Part shown: piece by piece, positions 13,347-13,448 of the stretch
Layout of the letters: every line of letters starts with the position of its first letter
How positions within the stretch are numbered: the stretch's first letter is position 1
Assembly (NCBI GenBank): GCA_964439885.1
Contig: CAYTPE010000029.1
Coordinates: 1-13,448 of the forward strand
DNA from: CAYTPE01 sp964439885
GTDB taxonomy: Bacteria; Patescibacteriota; Patescibacteriia; Magasanikbacterales; GWA2-37-8
DNA length: 13,448 bases
Direction of reading: 5' to 3'
The notes under the pieces: generated by a model
What the model saw: the letters and a program-made list of their open reading frames with translations, nothing else
What the model was told of the DNA's origin: nothing
Databases searched by the model: none
Translations under genes and position numbers: made by a program

Positions 13347-13448
13347 TCAGTGCCGGAAGTGGCGTTCGCCGGTGAAGACCATGGCCATGCCGGCCTCGTT
13401 GGCCGCGGCGATCACCTCGGCGTCGCGCACCGACCCCCCGGGCTGGAT
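13347..13448 (-). CDS. purH: PurH C-terminus (partial), probably foreign or chimeric
   Basis: On the minus strand 33 codons plus TGA encode IQPGGSVRDAEVIAAANEAG, continuing MAMVFTGERHFRH. This is the C-terminal end of PurH (AICAR formyltransferase / IMP cyclohydrolase), the bifunctional enzyme of the last two purine-synthesis steps, and is strongly proteobacterial in look. The enzyme is otherwise ~520 residues, so nearly all lies beyond the window. G+C is 73 of 102 bases, far above the rest of the window, and the stop is TGA, a codon never used as a clear stop elsewhere here. The sharp change at about 13346, right after a truncated repeat, suggests a misassembled contig end from a high-GC organism. 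Recent transfer is a less likely alternative. Confidence 0.8.
   Translation of the reverse strand: MQPGGSVRDAEVIAAANEAGMAMVFTGERHFRH

Overview
The window is a long plus-strand ribosomal-protein cluster, with the end of the elongation factor Tu gene upstream and secY and adk downstream. The order is tuf-S10 // L3-L4-L23-L2-S19-L22-S3-L16-L29-S17-L14-L24-L5-S14-S8-L6-L18-S5-L15-SecY // adk. This is the bacterial str/S10/spc layout. L30, which usually sits between S5 and L15, is absent. Missing L30, together with short spacer repeats and a compact gene set, suggests the Candidate Phyla Radiation (Patescibacteria). Base composition is close to half G+C by eye, except for the last ~100 bases.

Region by region: (1) 1-1512 holds partial tuf, a terminator-like hairpin, a 118-bp cruciform-type dispersed repeat and rpsJ. 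(2) 1513-1964 has no gene. It carries two copies of an imperfect ~31-bp repeat around a good sigma70-type promoter, then a structured leader with an intrinsic-terminator/attenuator hairpin and a GC-rich hairpin just before rplC. (3) 1965-11154 holds the r-proteins from L3 to L15. Tight gene blocks (gaps of 2-25 bases) are separated by 75-110 base spacers, most of which hold a different palindrome. (4) 11155-12567 holds secY and a strong terminator. (5) 12571-13299 holds a promoter and adenylate kinase. (6) 13300-13345 is half of a dispersed repeat, followed abruptly by 13347-13448, about 72% G+C, which encodes the C-terminus of PurH on the minus strand. This is probably an assembly chimera.

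Most notable: secY has an in-frame TGA at codon 38, exactly where SecY proteins carry the conserved glycine of the 'HIP-x-G-V/I-D' motif. All 21 other genes with a stop in the window end in TAA (16) or TAG (5), never TGA. Together these point to UGA=Gly recoding (translation table 25), known in Gracilibacteria (BD1-5/GN02) and Absconditabacteria (SR1). UGA is otherwise unused here, so a point mutation or sequencing error in a standard-code CPR genome is not excluded.

Other oddities: S5 and L15 form one uninterrupted reading frame across an A7 run. No gene has a convincing Shine-Dalgarno sequence, while 20 of 22 starts have T immediately before ATG.

Functionally, the genes supply translation (EF-Tu, small- and large-subunit proteins), the SecY export channel and adenylate kinase for nucleotide balance. 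No new defence or metabolic system is visible. The interest lies in decoding and expression.
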